Part shown: positions 24,667 through 34,571 of the stretch, in pieces
Position numbering within the stretch: the stretch's first letter is position 1
Layout: each line of letters starts with the position of its first letter
NCBI GenBank assembly: GCA_900764105.1
Contig: CAAFMS010000005.1
Coordinates: 4,740 to 68,739, forward strand
DNA: 64,000 nt
DNA from: Clostridia bacterium
GTDB taxonomy: Bacteria; Bacillota; Clostridia; Christensenellales; Borkfalkiaceae
Reading direction: 5' to 3'
The notes under the pieces: model-generated
Told to the model about the DNA's origin: nothing
The model's database searches: none
What the model saw: only the letters and a program-made list of their open reading frames with translations
Translations under genes and position numbers: made by a program

Positions 24667-27600
24667 ATGAAAGTTATGACTATCGACGGTAATACCGCTG
24701 CCAGCCACGTTGCTTACGCTTTTTCGGAAGTAGCGGCTATTTACCCGATAACCCCTTCCTCGCCTATGGCGGAAGTCGCGGACGAATGGTCTACGGCGGG
24801 CAGAACGAATATGTTCGGTCAGAAGTTGAGACTTGCCGAAATGCAATCCGAAGCAGGCGCGGCGGGCGCGGTTCACGGCTCGCTCTCGGCGGGCGCGCTC
24901 ACCGTTACTTACACGGCTTCTCAGGGTCTTCTTCTGATGATTCCGAATATGTACAAGATCTCGGGCGAACTTCTCCCCTGCGTGTTCCACGTAAGCGCGA
25001 GAGCGTTGGCTGCTCATTCTCTTAACATTTTCGGCGATCATTCGGACGTAATGGCTTGCCGTCAGACGGGCTTTGCAATGCTCGCTTCCAACTCGGTACA
25101 GGAGGTTATGGACCTCGCGCTCGTCGCGCACCTTTCGACTTTGAAATCCAAAGTTCCGTTCCTTCACTTCTTCGACGGTTTCAGAACGAGTCACGAAGTT
25201 TCCAAAATCGAGGCTATCGACTACGAGGATATGAAGAAACTCGTGGATATGAAGGACATCGAGGATTTCAGAGCGAGAGCGCTTAACCCCGATCACCCGA
25301 TTCAGAAAGGTACCGCGCAAAACAGCGATACTTACTTCCAGAACAGAGAGACCGCGAACCTTTACTACGAAGCGGTACCCGGAATCGTTCAGAAGATGAT
25401 GAACAAAGTTTCGGCTTTAACGGGCAGAAGTTACCACCTTTTCGACTACGTAGGCGCGCCCGACGCGGAATACGTAATCGTAATTATGGGCAGCGGCGCG
25501 GAAGCAATCGAAGAGACTATCGCTAAAATGAACAAGGAAGGACACAAAGTCGGCGTACTTAAAGTCAGACTTTACAGACCTTTCGCGGGCAAAGCGTTCG
25601 TCAAGGCTCTTCCGACTTCGGTCAAAAAGGTTGCCGTTCTCGACAGAACGAAGGAACCAGGCTCGCTCGGCGAACCCCTCTACCTCGACGTTATCGCCGC
25701 TTTAAACGAGTTCGGCAGAAAGAAGGTCAAGGTTTACGGCGGAAGATACGGTCTCGGCTCGAAAGAGTTCAACCCGTCGATGGTTTACTCGGTTTACAAG
25801 AACCTCGAATCCTCGGATACGAAGAACCACTTCACAGTCGGTATCTACGACGACCTCACTCACACTTCGCTCGACTTCTCCGAACAGTACAACGCCGCTC
25901 CCGCGGGAACGATCAGTTGTAAATTCTACGGTTTAGGTTCGGACGGCACGGTCGGCGCGAACAAAAACTCCATTAAAATTATCGGCGACCACACGGATAT
26001 GTACGCTCAGGGATATTTCTTCTACGACTCCAAAAAGTCGGGCGGCATAACGGTATCGCACCTCCGTTTCGGAAAAACTCCGATACAGTCGTCTTACCTT
26101 ATCGACGCGGCGGATTTCATCGCCTGCTCGCAACCCTCGTACGTTACGAGATACGATATGGTAACCGACCTTAAAGAAGGCGGCAAATTCCTCCTTAACT
26201 GCGAATGGAACAACGCCGAGGATCTCGGAAAGAACCTCCCCGCGTCGATGAAACGCCTTCTCGCTAAAAAGCGCGCCAAACTCTACGTTATAGACGCAAT
26301 CAAGATTGCGGCTTCGATAGGTCTCGGCGGCAGAACGAACGCTATCATGCAGGCGGCGTTCTTCAAAATCAACCCCGAAATCATGCCTTACGCGGAAGCG
26401 GAAGACTGGATGAAACAGTACGTCAAGAAGTCCTACGGAAAGAAGGGCGACGCGGTAGTCAATATGAACTACGCCGCTATCGACAAGGCTTCCTCCGAAC
26501 TTAAAGAAATCGCCGTTCCCGCTCAATGGGCTGACGCTACGACGGGCGCAGAACCCGTTAAACTTGCGGACGACAAGTATTTCCAAGAGGTTATTCACCC
26601 GATTATCGCTCTTCAGGGCGACAAACTCCCCTCCTCCGCGTTCAACGCCGACGGAAGCGTTCCGACCGGCACGACGAAGTTCGAGAAGAGAGGCGTTGCG
26701 GTTAAAATCCCCGAATGGAACGCAGAAAACTGTATTCAATGTAACCAGTGTTCGTTCGTTTGTCCGCACGCTTGTATCCGTCCCGTCCTCGTAAAAGAAG
26801 GAACGGAACTCCCCGCTACTTTCGCTACGAAAGCCGCTATCGGAATGAACGGTTACAAATACAGAATGCAGGTAAGCCCGCTCGACTGTATGGGTTGCGG
26901 CGTATGCGCGAACGTCTGTCCGACTAAGGAAGACAAAAAGGCTCTTACGATGATTCCGCTTGAAAAAGTAGTCAAGGAAGAAACCGTAAACTACGAGTTC
27001 AGCGAAAAACTTCCCGAAGTCGATACTTCCGTATTCAAGAAAAACACCGTTAAGGGTTCGCAGTTCTCCAAGCCGCTCTTCGAGTTCTCGGGCGCGTGCG
27101 CGGGCTGCGGCGAAACTCCTTATATTAAGGTTATCACGCAGATGTTCGGCGACAGAATGATAGTTGCGAACGCTACGGGTTGTTCGTCCATTTACGGCGG
27201 CTCGTCCCCGACGTGTCCGTACACGAAAAACGCCGAGGGCAAGGGACCTGCTTGGGCAAACAGTCTTTTCGAGGACAACGCCGAATACGGTTTCGGTTTC
27301 AATCTCGCTTACACTCAGAGAAGAGAGAAACTTGCCGACCTTATGAGAAAGGTTCAGGATCTCGGACTTCGCGGCAGAATCGGCGAAGCGTGCAAACTCT
27401 GGCTTGAAAACAAGAAGAGTCCCGACGTTACGAAGAGAGTTGCGAAACTCCTTGAAGCCGCTCTTCCCTCCGCTATCAAGAACGCTAAGGGCGAACTTAA
27501 AGAAACCCTTAAAGAAATCGACAAGATGCAGGACTGCGTAATCAAGAAGTCTATCTGGATTATCGGCGGCGACGGCTGGGCATACGATATCGGATACGGC

Positions 27601-28191
27601 GGACTCGACCACGTTCTCGCTCAGGGCGAAGACGTCAACGTACTCGTCGTAGATACCGAAGTTTACTCGAACACCGGCGGACAGGCGAGCAAGTCCACTC
27701 CTACGGGCGCGGTCGCTAAATTCGCGGCAGGCGGCAAGAGAGTCAAGAAGAAGGACCTCGGAATGATGGCTATGAGTTACGGATACGTTTACGTCGCTCA
27801 ATGCGCTATGGGTTCCAACAAGCAGCAGTTCCTTAACGCTATAACCGAAGCCGAGGCTTACGACGGACCGTCGCTCCTTATCTGCTATGCTCCGTGCATC
27901 AACCACGGTATCAACATGGCTAACTCGCAGACCGAAGAGAAGAAAGCGGTAGACGCAGGCTACTGGCACCTTTACAGATACAATCCCGAAAAGGTCGGAA
28001 CGGAAGTCAACCCGTTCACGCTTGACAGCAAAGACCCGACGGCAAGTTATCAGGACTTCATACTCGGCGAAAACCGTTACGCGACCTTAAAGAAAGCGCA
28101 ACCCGAACTTGCCGAGAAACTCTTCGTAGAAGCGGAAGAAGAGAACACCGAAAGACTTGACAAATACAAGAAACTTGCGGGAAAGGAATAA
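24667..28191 (+). CDS. nifJ: Pyruvate:ferredoxin (flavodoxin) oxidoreductase
   Basis: A 1174-residue single-chain PFOR that converts pyruvate and CoA to acetyl-CoA, CO2 and reduced ferredoxin. Domains in order: pyrimidine-binding N-domain (YPITPSSPMAEVADEW), domain II, the gamma-type domain, two 4Fe-4S motifs (CNQCSFVCP near 692, CMGCGVCANVCP near 742), then the TPP part with CAGCGETPY near 811, GDGWAYDIGYGG near 968 and YSNTGGQASKSTPTG near 1000. Full length. Codon use is strongly biased, as in a highly expressed gene. It should supply ferredoxin for the hydrogenase at 13 kb. Confidence 0.98.
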   Translation: MKVMTIDGNTAASHVAYAFSEVAAIYPITPSSPMAEVADEWSTAGRTNMFGQKLRLAEMQSEAGAAGAVHGSLSAGALTVTYTASQGLLLMIPNMYKISGELLPCVFHVSARALAAHSLNIFGDHSDVMACRQTGFAMLASNSVQEVMDLALVAHLSTLKSKVPFLHFFDGFRTSHEVSKIEAIDYEDMKKLVDMKDIEDFRARALNPDHPIQKGTAQNSDTYFQNRETANLYYEAVPGIVQKMMNKVSALTGRSYHLFDYVGAPDAEYVIVIMGSGAEAIEETIAKMNKEGHKVGVLKVRLYRPFAGKAFVKALPTSVKKVAVLDRTKEPGSLGEPLYLDVIAALNEFGRKKVKVYGGRYGLGSKEFNPSMVYSVYKNLESSDTKNHFTVGIYDDLTHTSLDFSEQYNAAPAGTISCKFYGLGSDGTVGANKNSIKIIGDHTDMYAQGYFFYDSKKSGGITVSHLRFGKTPIQSSYLIDAADFIACSQPSYVTRYDMVTDLKEGGKFLLNCEWNNAEDLGKNLPASMKRLLAKKRAKLYVIDAIKIAASIGLGGRTNAIMQAAFFKINPEIMPYAEAEDWMKQYVKKSYGKKGDAVVNMNYAAIDKASSELKEIAVPAQWADATTGAEPVKLADDKYFQEVIHPIIALQGDKLPSSAFNADGSVPTGTTKFEKRGVAVKIPEWNAENCIQCNQCSFVCPHACIRPVLVKEGTELPATFATKAAIGMNGYKYRMQVSPLDCMGCGVCANVCPTKEDKKALTMIPLEKVVKEETVNYEFSEKLPEVDTSVFKKNTVKGSQFSKPLFEFSGACAGCGETPYIKVITQMFGDRMIVANATGCSSIYGGSSPTCPYTKNAEGKGPAWANSLFEDNAEYGFGFNLAYTQRREKLADLMRKVQDLGLRGRIGEACKLWLENKKSPDVTKRVAKLLEAALPSAIKNAKGELKETLKEIDKMQDCVIKKSIWIIGGDGWAYDIGYGGLDHVLAQGEDVNVLVVDTEVYSNTGGQASKSTPTGAVAKFAAGGKRVKKKDLGMMAMSYGYVYVAQCAMGSNKQQFLNAITEAEAYDGPSLLICYAPCINHGINMANSQTEEKKAVDAGYWHLYRYNPEKVGTEVNPFTLDSKDPTASYQDFILGENRYATLKKAQPELAEKLFVEAEEENTERLDKYKKLAGKE

Positions 28192-28258
28192 TAGAAACAA
28201 TTTACCGACGAGCCGTATAGACTTAGTTTTCGGTAAATTAAGATAATCAACCAAAAGG

Positions 28259-28296
28259 AAGCGGCGGTCGCAAAATTTGCGACCGCCGCTTTTCGT
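28259..28296 (+). terminator. Terminator of nifJ
   Basis: Perfect 16-bp stem AAGCGGCGGTCGCAAA / TTTGCGACCGCCGCTT (28259-28291) followed by TTTTCG. Confidence 0.92.
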
Positions 28297-28318
28297 ATTG
28301 TTATAATTTTTCTATTAA

Positions 28319-28432
28319 AAAGGCTATCGGGACGTCGCCCCAAAGATCTCTTAATAACGCAAGCGTATTTAAGAAAAGGGCGTCCCGACAGACTGAAAAA
28401 TATTCTGAATTTCGATTTTTCGACAGCCTTAG
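28319..28432. repeat. Multi-hairpin (three-way) intergenic structure
   Basis: Outer pair AAGGCT / AGCCTT encloses TCGGGACG / CGTCCCGA, inside which CTTAATAACGC / GCGTATTTAAG pairs; a further AT hairpin lies on the right. On the minus strand it ends in TTTTT and could terminate the lipoprotein transcript. GGGACG-type hairpins recur at 34704-34728 and within 48606-48675. Confidence 0.5.
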
Positions 28433-28481
28433 CCGATAAAAACCGTCAAAGTTTCCGCAATGATCCTGATTATAAACGTGT

Positions 28482-29408
28482 TCACGCCGCCGCTTCGGTT
28501 TCTTGCAGGGAATTTCTATATTCGGCTATCAGCCCCTGAAAATAAGTAGCATAGTCGCTTTGCAAAAGATTGAGATAATTATAGTTATACAGTTCTTCCT
28601 TAGCGTCAACGCTTTCACCTTCAACCGCAATTTTAACCGAGCGGGAGGGAGTTCCCAAAGTTAAATCGTATTTATCTTCTCCTATGCTCATCGAAACGGG
28701 CTTTTTTGTTTCGGAATCGAATTCGAAGGAAACGGTCAAATCGGTTACGACAACGGGCTTTTCGTCCGATTTTAAAGCGTAGTAAAGCGTCGCCTTACCT
28801 TTCGAAGAGTCAACGTCGTAATATTTGTAAATGTATTCGCCCGGATTATTTTGACTTTCGCTTACAACTTCCGCGCGGTACAACGCGTTATATTTATACA
28901 AATCATAGCCGAAAATCGGTAAATCTGCGTAAACCTTTTTGACGTAAGAAAGATCCGTGGATCTGTCTACCTTGTCGTATTGAATATCGTACGCGTCAAT
29001 GTATTTGCTTGCGGAAGGCCAACGGGAAATAAGCGAAACTTTCTGTCTTGCGTTCACGTTAAAACTGTTCGTTCTTTCCCCCTCGCCCGTTATAAAGCCG
29101 ACCAAGGATATATTACCCTCTTCGTTATAAGAATACTCGAGTTTAACCTCTCTTGCAATAACGGGGGAGGAATCGTCCTTATATACATAATAGCCGTAAT
29201 CCTTACCCGTTATAACCAAATAAGCCTCTTTGCCGTATTTTTTTATATTGTCTACGGTGTCTTCTCCGTAAACGGTACGGGTATCCGTAACAAGTTTATA
29301 CGTCCCCACGACGTCTTCCTTTTTCCCCGCTTTACATGAAACAAGAAACAAGGAAAGCGCGAGCATTAAAACAGAAATCACAACTGAAACGGTTGATTTG
29401 TTTTTCAT
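28482..29408 (-). CDS. Putative lipoprotein of unknown function
   Basis: 308 residues from the ATG at 29408 (AGGA upstream, promoter at 29431-29459); a longer frame reaches into the promoter and is rejected. A signal peptide ends in lipobox LVSC with Cys25, so it should be lipid-anchored on the outer face of the membrane. The mature part begins DVVGTYKLVTDT, a lipocalin-like opening of many clostridial lipoproteins; I do not recognise the rest. It is a single-gene unit. Confidence 0.75.
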   Translation of the reverse strand: MKNKSTVSVVISVLMLALSLFLVSCKAGKKEDVVGTYKLVTDTRTVYGEDTVDNIKKYGKEAYLVITGKDYGYYVYKDDSSPVIAREVKLEYSYNEEGNISLVGFITGEGERTNSFNVNARQKVSLISRWPSASKYIDAYDIQYDKVDRSTDLSYVKKVYADLPIFGYDLYKYNALYRAEVVSESQNNPGEYIYKYYDVDSSKGKATLYYALKSDEKPVVVTDLTVSFEFDSETKKPVSMSIGEDKYDLTLGTPSRSVKIAVEGESVDAKEELYNYNYLNLLQSDYATYFQGLIAEYRNSLQETEAAA

Positions 29409-29430
29409 AAAAAATCCTGCCTTTTTTCTT

Positions 29431-29459
29431 ATTATATAATACAAAGAAACAAATGTCAA
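29431..29459 (-). promoter_or_regulatory. Promoter of the lipoprotein gene
   Basis: Minus strand TTGACA (29454-29459), 17 bp, TATAAT (29431-29436). Of the ~300 gene-free bases up to 29706 the rest shows only a CTATAAGTCGATTA motif (29618-29634) and AT-rich sequence. Confidence 0.88.
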
Positions 29460-29706
29460 TACCCGATTTTTTACGTTTACCAAAATTGCTATTTCTTGCA
29501 AAATCACGACAATTTCCGCAAGTGAAATACTATTAGCGGTTTTATTATTTCCCCCTTCCGACTCGGTGTAGGAGACGGCAAAGGCTCCGCCGATAAGAAC
29601 ACCTGATAAAAGCCGCCCTATAAGTCGATTATCCGACCGATTTCATCGTCTAACCGTAGCCGCGCGTTACGACTTATTATTATCGGAAGTCTCCCCTGCG
29701 TTTTTT

Positions 29707-31569
29707 TTATTCGACCGCTTTCAGACTCTCGTTCATCTTCGTTTTTACTATTTTAGGTCTCAGCATAATCGTTACGAGAAAAGTAAATCCGATTACGACG
29801 AAAGGTATCAACACCCACATAAACCAACTTACGTTGCCCACCGCTCCGAATCCTATCGTTTTAAATACGAGCGTCGCAAGCCCTATCCCTACGGGATAAC
29901 CGAGAATAATTCCGAAAAACGCGCTTATGTATATTTCCCGATAGATATATCCGCAAATTTCTCCGTCGTGGTAGCCGAGAACCATAAGAGTCGCTATTTC
30001 TCTTTCTCTTTCGCTTATATTTATCGTCGTAAGCGTATTTATAACGACGGCGGTCAAAAGTCCGGCAAAAACAACGACAACTATCGCTATTCCGATAATC
30101 GCCGGCGAACCGAAATCATCGAACAAGCACATATCGAGAAGGGCAAGCCCCGCAAATACGAGTCCCGTTGACACCGCTACGGATATAAGCATCATCAAAA
30201 ATCTCGTTTTATACCTGAAAACGTTTCTCATCGATGACTTATACTTAAACGAAAGACGCTTCCATATAAACGGAATCCTCTCGAGAAGTATTCTGCGTCC
30301 TTTTTTCGGCGGTTTCGGACGTAAAAGGTCTGCGGGGATATTGTTCGCAAGTCGCATACCGATAAAGAATACCGCGATAAGCGTAACCGCCATAACCACG
30401 CCGAACGACAGAAAATAATAACTCGGATCAACAACCACCGATATCGGAGGCATAACGTAACTGTATCCGAAAACGTAACATATCAGCCACGAAACGCCGT
30501 ACCCGACGAAAAACCCGACCGCTCCGCCGACAGCAAGCGCAACGAGAGCAAAGAAAACGTACCTCATCACGATACTTATCGAGCCGTACCCGAGAGTTTT
30601 AAGACAAGCGATTTGCGAACGCTCTTCATCCATAAGCCGCATCATAGACGACAAAACGACGAGAAGGGTTACGGCGATAAAAATCACCATTAAAATATTG
30701 CCTATTCCTCGCACCTTATCCGCGCTTGCCGTAATAGATTTGAAACTGTAATTGTCGTAAAGGGTAATTACCCGTATTTGTTCGCCTAAAATCTCCGCAA
30801 GTTCTGTCTTTTCTTTTTCGACGTATTTTTCATAACCGGAAGAGAAAGAGTTAAACAAATCCCGATTTTTCGCCGTAACGTACAGTTCGCCGTTCAGTCT
30901 GAAAGGAATCGTTTCAATCGGACAGTACAAAATGTTTTCAAGCAGGTCGAGTTTGTTAATATCCGCTATATTATCGGGAATTTCGGTATCTTCCGAATTA
31001 TTGTAACTCGGCTCCCCGTCCTTGCCGAAAGTAAGCGGACTTCTCACTATTCCTTTTATCGTAACTTCGATTTTGAATTCTGACGGCAATTCCAATGCGG
31101 GAGCAACGTCTATCTCGACTTTTTGTCCGACAGAGTAGCCCTTTATTATTTTGTCTTTTTCTTCCGCGTAAACGCAATTTTTGTCGCTACTTGTTATTTC
31201 TTCGCCTTCCACGAGTTCGGGTTTATTGATTTTTGAATTTTCGAAATCGATAAAATACAGCCGAAGAGATCTCTTTTCGCCCGTCCGAATATCGATCGAC
31301 ATTCCCGCCTCGACGTTATTCTCTCCGTAACGGTTTTTTACCGCGGAAATCTGTTCGTCGGTAAACGCGCCCGTCTTGCTTTTTATTATAAAATCGCTTA
31401 CGTTCCGATTTTTATAGTAGCTTATCACGCTGTCTTTAATCATATCGGTCGGCGAGCCGATTCCGGATATAAATCCTATGGATATGAGGACGATACCGAT
31501 GAGCGAAATAAGTCGGATAAGATGCTTCCCGAACATTCTGCGGACTGTTTTAAAGTACGTTTTCACCAT
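29707..31569 (-). CDS. FtsX-type ABC transporter permease
   Basis: A 620-residue membrane protein: one N-terminal helix (about 17-38), a large extracytoplasmic region to about 285, three helices (about 288-405), then a second FtsX-like block (about 440-610) with the segment INTLTTINISEREREIATL between helices. This double layout fits MacB/LolC-like or antimicrobial-peptide exporters rather than FtsX itself. Its start overlaps the ATPase stop by 7 bp. Substrate unknown; TetR control suggests export of a toxic compound or envelope stress response. Confidence 0.87.
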   Translation of the reverse strand: MVKTYFKTVRRMFGKHLIRLISLIGIVLISIGFISGIGSPTDMIKDSVISYYKNRNVSDFIIKSKTGAFTDEQISAVKNRYGENNVEAGMSIDIRTGEKRSLRLYFIDFENSKINKPELVEGEEITSSDKNCVYAEEKDKIIKGYSVGQKVEIDVAPALELPSEFKIEVTIKGIVRSPLTFGKDGEPSYNNSEDTEIPDNIADINKLDLLENILYCPIETIPFRLNGELYVTAKNRDLFNSFSSGYEKYVEKEKTELAEILGEQIRVITLYDNYSFKSITASADKVRGIGNILMVIFIAVTLLVVLSSMMRLMDEERSQIACLKTLGYGSISIVMRYVFFALVALAVGGAVGFFVGYGVSWLICYVFGYSYVMPPISVVVDPSYYFLSFGVVMAVTLIAVFFIGMRLANNIPADLLRPKPPKKGRRILLERIPFIWKRLSFKYKSSMRNVFRYKTRFLMMLISVAVSTGLVFAGLALLDMCLFDDFGSPAIIGIAIVVVVFAGLLTAVVINTLTTINISEREREIATLMVLGYHDGEICGYIYREIYISAFFGIILGYPVGIGLATLVFKTIGFGAVGNVSWFMWVLIPFVVIGFTFLVTIMLRPKIVKTKMNESLKAVE

Positions 31570-32264
31570 TCTATCTCCTCAATCGATTTGGGGTTATCGT
31601 TCGCTTCGATGCTCTCTATCCTTCCGCTTTTTATCCTTATCACCTTATCCGCCATGTCTTTAAGCGCAGCGTTGTGCGTTACCACGATAACGAGTTTTTT
31701 CCGTTCGCGAGACAGGTCTTGTAAAAGTTTCAGAATCTTTTTGCCCGTAACGTAATCGAGCGCGCCGGTCGGCTCGTCGCATAAAATCAACTTGGGATTT
31801 TTTGCAATCGCTCGCGCGATAGATACCCTTTGCTGTTCGCCTCCCGAAAGTTCTGCGGGAAAATTGTTCAATCTGTCCGCAAGTCCGACCGACTCGAGTA
31901 CGGTTTTCGGATCGAGATGATTTTCGCATATTTCAACGGCGATTTCTACGTTTTCCAAAGCGGTCAGATTCGGCATCAGATTGTAAAACTGAAAAACAAA
32001 CCCCACGTCGCGACGTCGATAGTCGGTGAGTTGTTTTTTGTTGAACGCGGTAATGTTTTTTCCGTCAAGATCGATTTCGCCGCTCGTTGCCGTATCCATT
32101 CCGCCTAAAAGGTTCAAAAGAGTGGTTTTCCCCGCTCCCGACGCCCCGAGAATTACAACAAATTCGCCCTCGTTCAAATCAAACGAGACGTCTTCAACGG
32201 CGGGTACTGTCAAAGAACCGACATGATATTCTTTTCTGACGTTTTTTAAAGATAGTATTTTCAT
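31563..32264 (-). CDS. ABC transporter ATPase, LolD/MacB type
   Basis: A 233-residue ATPase. Walker A GASGAGKTT near residue 40, Q-loop FQFYNLMPNLTA, signature LSGGEQQRVSIARA, Walker B LILCDEPTGALD. These match the group that works with FtsX-like permeases in mechanotransmission rather than classical import. SD AAGGAG upstream; own promoter at 32298-32326. Next upstream is a TetR regulator in the same direction. Confidence 0.93.
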   Translation of the reverse strand: MKILSLKNVRKEYHVGSLTVPAVEDVSFDLNEGEFVVILGASGAGKTTLLNLLGGMDTATSGEIDLDGKNITAFNKKQLTDYRRRDVGFVFQFYNLMPNLTALENVEIAVEICENHLDPKTVLESVGLADRLNNFPAELSGGEQQRVSIARAIAKNPKLILCDEPTGALDYVTGKKILKLLQDLSRERKKLVIVVTHNAALKDMADKVIRIKSGRIESIEANDNPKSIEEIEW

Positions 32265-32297
32265 AATCCGCTCCTTTACAAAATATAACTTATTTTC

Positions 32298-32326
32298 ATT
32301 ATATATGCGATTTTATGATTTGTCAA
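32298..32326 (-). promoter_or_regulatory. Promoter of the ABC exporter
   Basis: Minus strand TTGACA (32321-32326), 17 bp, TATAAT (32298-32303). Just upstream lies an imperfect palindrome (GATATTATGG / CCCATATC, within 32361-32387) that may be a regulator site or the tetR terminator. Confidence 0.85.
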
Positions 32327-32421
32327 GGTTGATTTTGAATTGTTTACTCGTTATTTTGTGATATTATGGTAAAAAAATCCCATATCTGTCAAATCAGGGA
32401 AAATTAAGACGTATTTTACAG

Positions 32422-33042
32422 TTATTCTTTTATAATTTCACCGAAAACTTCGTCCCTGTCGAAACTGTCGTCAACAAAACCCTTTATTTCTTTAATCGAT
32501 TTACAAATACTCACGCTGAATCCTGTGAGAATTTTAGCGATTTCTTCGTCAGAAAATGGGCAAATACCGCCAACGCACAGCGTTGCGATACTATGGGTGG
32601 CAAGCCATAGATCGCGGAAAAGTCTTTTCGATTCCTTTTCGTTAAAACGATACGTTTTCTCTATGGAATTTATCACGATAAGCCGAATACCCGACAAGGT
32701 ATCGAGCATACTCTCGCCCTCTTTATCGGGATTGATGAAAAGCATTTTATACAGTTCGGGTTCTTCCTTTGCGAAGCGGATATACGCCATACCGAACCCG
32801 AAGAAAGGAATTAACGCTTCGACCCCTTTTTTAAGGTAATTATGGCAGAGTTTTTCGGCGTAAATTCTCACTTCCTCTTTCGCCTCTTCCATATTTTTAA
32901 AGCAAGTGAAAATCGGCTGAGTGGAAACGCCGAGTTCACCCGCGATTCCCCTTGCGGTAACTGCGTCAACGCCGCCTCGTCTCGTAAGATTTACTGCGGC
33001 TTCGACTATTTCTTCTCTTTTAAATTTGAATTTCGGCGGCAT
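32422..33042 (-). CDS. TetR/AcrR-family transcriptional regulator
   Basis: A 206-residue regulator. The N-terminal HTH reads AVNLTRRGGVDAVTARGIA then GELGVSTQPIF; the C-terminal ~140 residues are helical and would bind a ligand. The short gap to the ABC genes downstream suggests it represses the exporter. An inverted repeat over its own start site (33059-33079) suggests autoregulation. Both links are inferred. Confidence 0.88.
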   Translation of the reverse strand: MPPKFKFKREEIVEAAVNLTRRGGVDAVTARGIAGELGVSTQPIFTCFKNMEEAKEEVRIYAEKLCHNYLKKGVEALIPFFGFGMAYIRFAKEEPELYKMLFINPDKEGESMLDTLSGIRLIVINSIEKTYRFNEKESKRLFRDLWLATHSIATLCVGGICPFSDEEIAKILTGFSVSICKSIKEIKGFVDDSFDRDEVFGEIIKE

Positions 33043-33058
33043 ATTTACCTCTTATTAC

Positions 33059-33108
33059 ATTTGATATATAACATCAGATATTTTATCTCTTAATTTTTCC
33101 TTTGTCAA
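33059..33108 (-). promoter_or_regulatory. tetR promoter with operator-like inverted repeat
   Basis: Minus strand TTGACA (33103-33108), 17 bp, TAAAAT (33080-33085). Directly downstream are ATCTGAT and ATCAAAT half sites (33059-33065, 33073-33079) separated by 7 bp, a plausible TetR site over the transcription start. Confidence 0.7.
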
Positions 33109-33146
33109 GCGAAAAAAAAGCGTAAAAAAAACCGATGATAGCAAAC

Positions 33147-33195
33147 GGTGTTCCCATTAGGGATTGTAAAAATCAATTAATTTAATGGGAACACC
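33147..33195. repeat. 13-bp perfect inverted repeat
   Basis: GGTGTTCCCATTA (33147-33159) and TAATGGGAACACC (33183-33195), 23-nt centre. A diverged half copy, TAATGGTAACACCC, lies at about 34684-34697 on the other side of the AT-rich lipoprotein gene. Confidence 0.7.
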
Positions 33196-33214
33196 TGCAA
33201 GTGAGTTTGTAAAT

Positions 33215-33246
33215 AGAGTTCAGAAAAATCTGAGCTCTTTTTTATT
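33215..33246 (+). terminator. Plus-strand terminator in the intergenic region
   Basis: GAGTTCAG / CTGAGCTC stem (one G-U pair) followed by TTTTTT. No plus-strand gene precedes it, so it may close a small RNA or be a remnant. Confidence 0.55.
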
Positions 33247-33357
33247 ATTTTCTGATAAAGAGTGATAATGTTAATCAATAAAGACATCTTTCAAACCGAA
33301 TAGATAATGCCATAAACCAGTTCCAGCAAATTATTTTTAATAATTTCTCAAGAAATA

Positions 33358-33490
33358 TTGACATTGCATGAAAAATAGTGTATAAGTAAATTACAGCAAT
33401 TAAAAAACGCGCCTATTAGATAGAAATCGACGCACCGATGGCTTTCGCCATATGGTAAATTAAGTATAGCGCACTTTGTGGGTTTGTCAA
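33358..33490. promoter_or_regulatory. Converging promoters around a small structured segment
   Basis: Plus strand: TTGACA (33358-33363), 17 bp, TATAAG (33381-33386). Minus strand: TTGACA (33485-33490), 16 bp, TATACT (33463-33468). Between them lies a hairpin-forming segment (ATGGCTTTCGCCAT, 33438-33451) with GC-rich flanks and, on the minus strand, GGCGCG followed by TTTTTT. This may be a small RNA gene; no family recognised. From 33491 to 33690 nothing else is seen. Confidence 0.45.
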
Positions 33491-33694
33491 GAAAGACATC
33501 TTAGTTGTGAGTAAAAGTAAATGATATGGTATACGTTGATATTGGAGTTGGTTCCAGTATAAAAGCAGATATTGGTATTGCGATTATTTATACATGGAAA
33601 TGTCGTATGTTGTAAATGAAAGTGATTTTTACAATCCTGAGTTTTATTGGCATTATCAAGATCTATCTGATTAATATTGAATAGGAGGTGTTTT

Positions 33695-34498
33695 ATGATA
33701 AAAGTTAGAATAATATCAATTTACCTATGCGTTGTTTCATTGTTTTTATTTGTATCTTGTGGCAGTAATATTAAAAGTGATGAAACATACCGCGAACAAT
33801 ATGTTGCAGCATATCGAGGAGCATCAATAGCGTTGGATATATCAAACAATACCCAACAAAACGTTACTATGCTTATAGACGCGGTTAGCGCTGATAATTT
33901 TTACATTGCTTTTCAGTCGGCGCAAGATGATTTTGAAAACTGTTATAAGCCAGCTGATGAAAGTCCGCTTAAGAGCACGCGCGGCTTCGTCTATTTTTTA
34001 TATCTTTTATATAAAAATAATGTTCCGATAACGCAAGCTCCTATTACTTTGGATTGCGATTATATCATGAATAATCAAACTATTCAAGATAATAGTATAA
34101 CGCTGTTATCCGAAATTGACTTGATTAACAATAGAATAGTCGGAAATGTGATTGGTGTAAGCGCGGAATCGGGTGCTAACCGTGACACTGATGAGTTTTA
34201 TATTCACATTGAAATAGATTTTGATTTTAACAGTCTTACAATAGGAGGTTTCACTCTTGATATGATAGGTATTGCCGGGGATAATTTATCTTTTGAAAAC
34301 GGCGTTTCTTGTTTGTATAAAAACGGCAAAGTGTATACAGCAAATAAAAGCGATTTGGGAAATAAACTCGATGAATATGTGGAATTTGTTGAAGAAACAT
34401 ATTATAAACCTTATAAAGGTTTGACTGCAAAAGCCGTTAAAATAAACAAAAACTATTCAAAAGAGTATACGGAATCAATGAATAGATTTGTTATGTAA
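33695..34498 (+). CDS. Putative lipoprotein in an AT-rich island
   Basis: 267 residues from the ATG at 33695, chosen for the SD AGGAGG 6 nt upstream. Signal peptide with lipobox FVSC (Cys22), so probably surface-anchored. The mature part is acidic and rich in Asn and Asp; not recognised. Codon use is much more AT-rich than the neighbours. No partner gene. It may be recently acquired cargo. Confidence 0.75.
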   Translation: MIKVRIISIYLCVVSLFLFVSCGSNIKSDETYREQYVAAYRGASIALDISNNTQQNVTMLIDAVSADNFYIAFQSAQDDFENCYKPADESPLKSTRGFVYFLYLLYKNNVPITQAPITLDCDYIMNNQTIQDNSITLLSEIDLINNRIVGNVIGVSAESGANRDTDEFYIHIEIDFDFNSLTIGGFTLDMIGIAGDNLSFENGVSCLYKNGKVYTANKSDLGNKLDEYVEFVEETYYKPYKGLTAKAVKINKNYSKEYTESMNRFVM

Positions 34499-34571
34499 TC
34501 TTTTACTCTGGTCTGTATTTAATTTTAACTTGTGGCTATGGTTTGGTAAAAGATAATTGCTTTTGCGGAAT

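Noticed and set aside
25933..27969. 678-codon open frame antisense to nifJ
   Set aside because: Opposite a complete, highly biased PFOR gene; no family resemblance, start signal or promoter. A shadow of strong codon bias.
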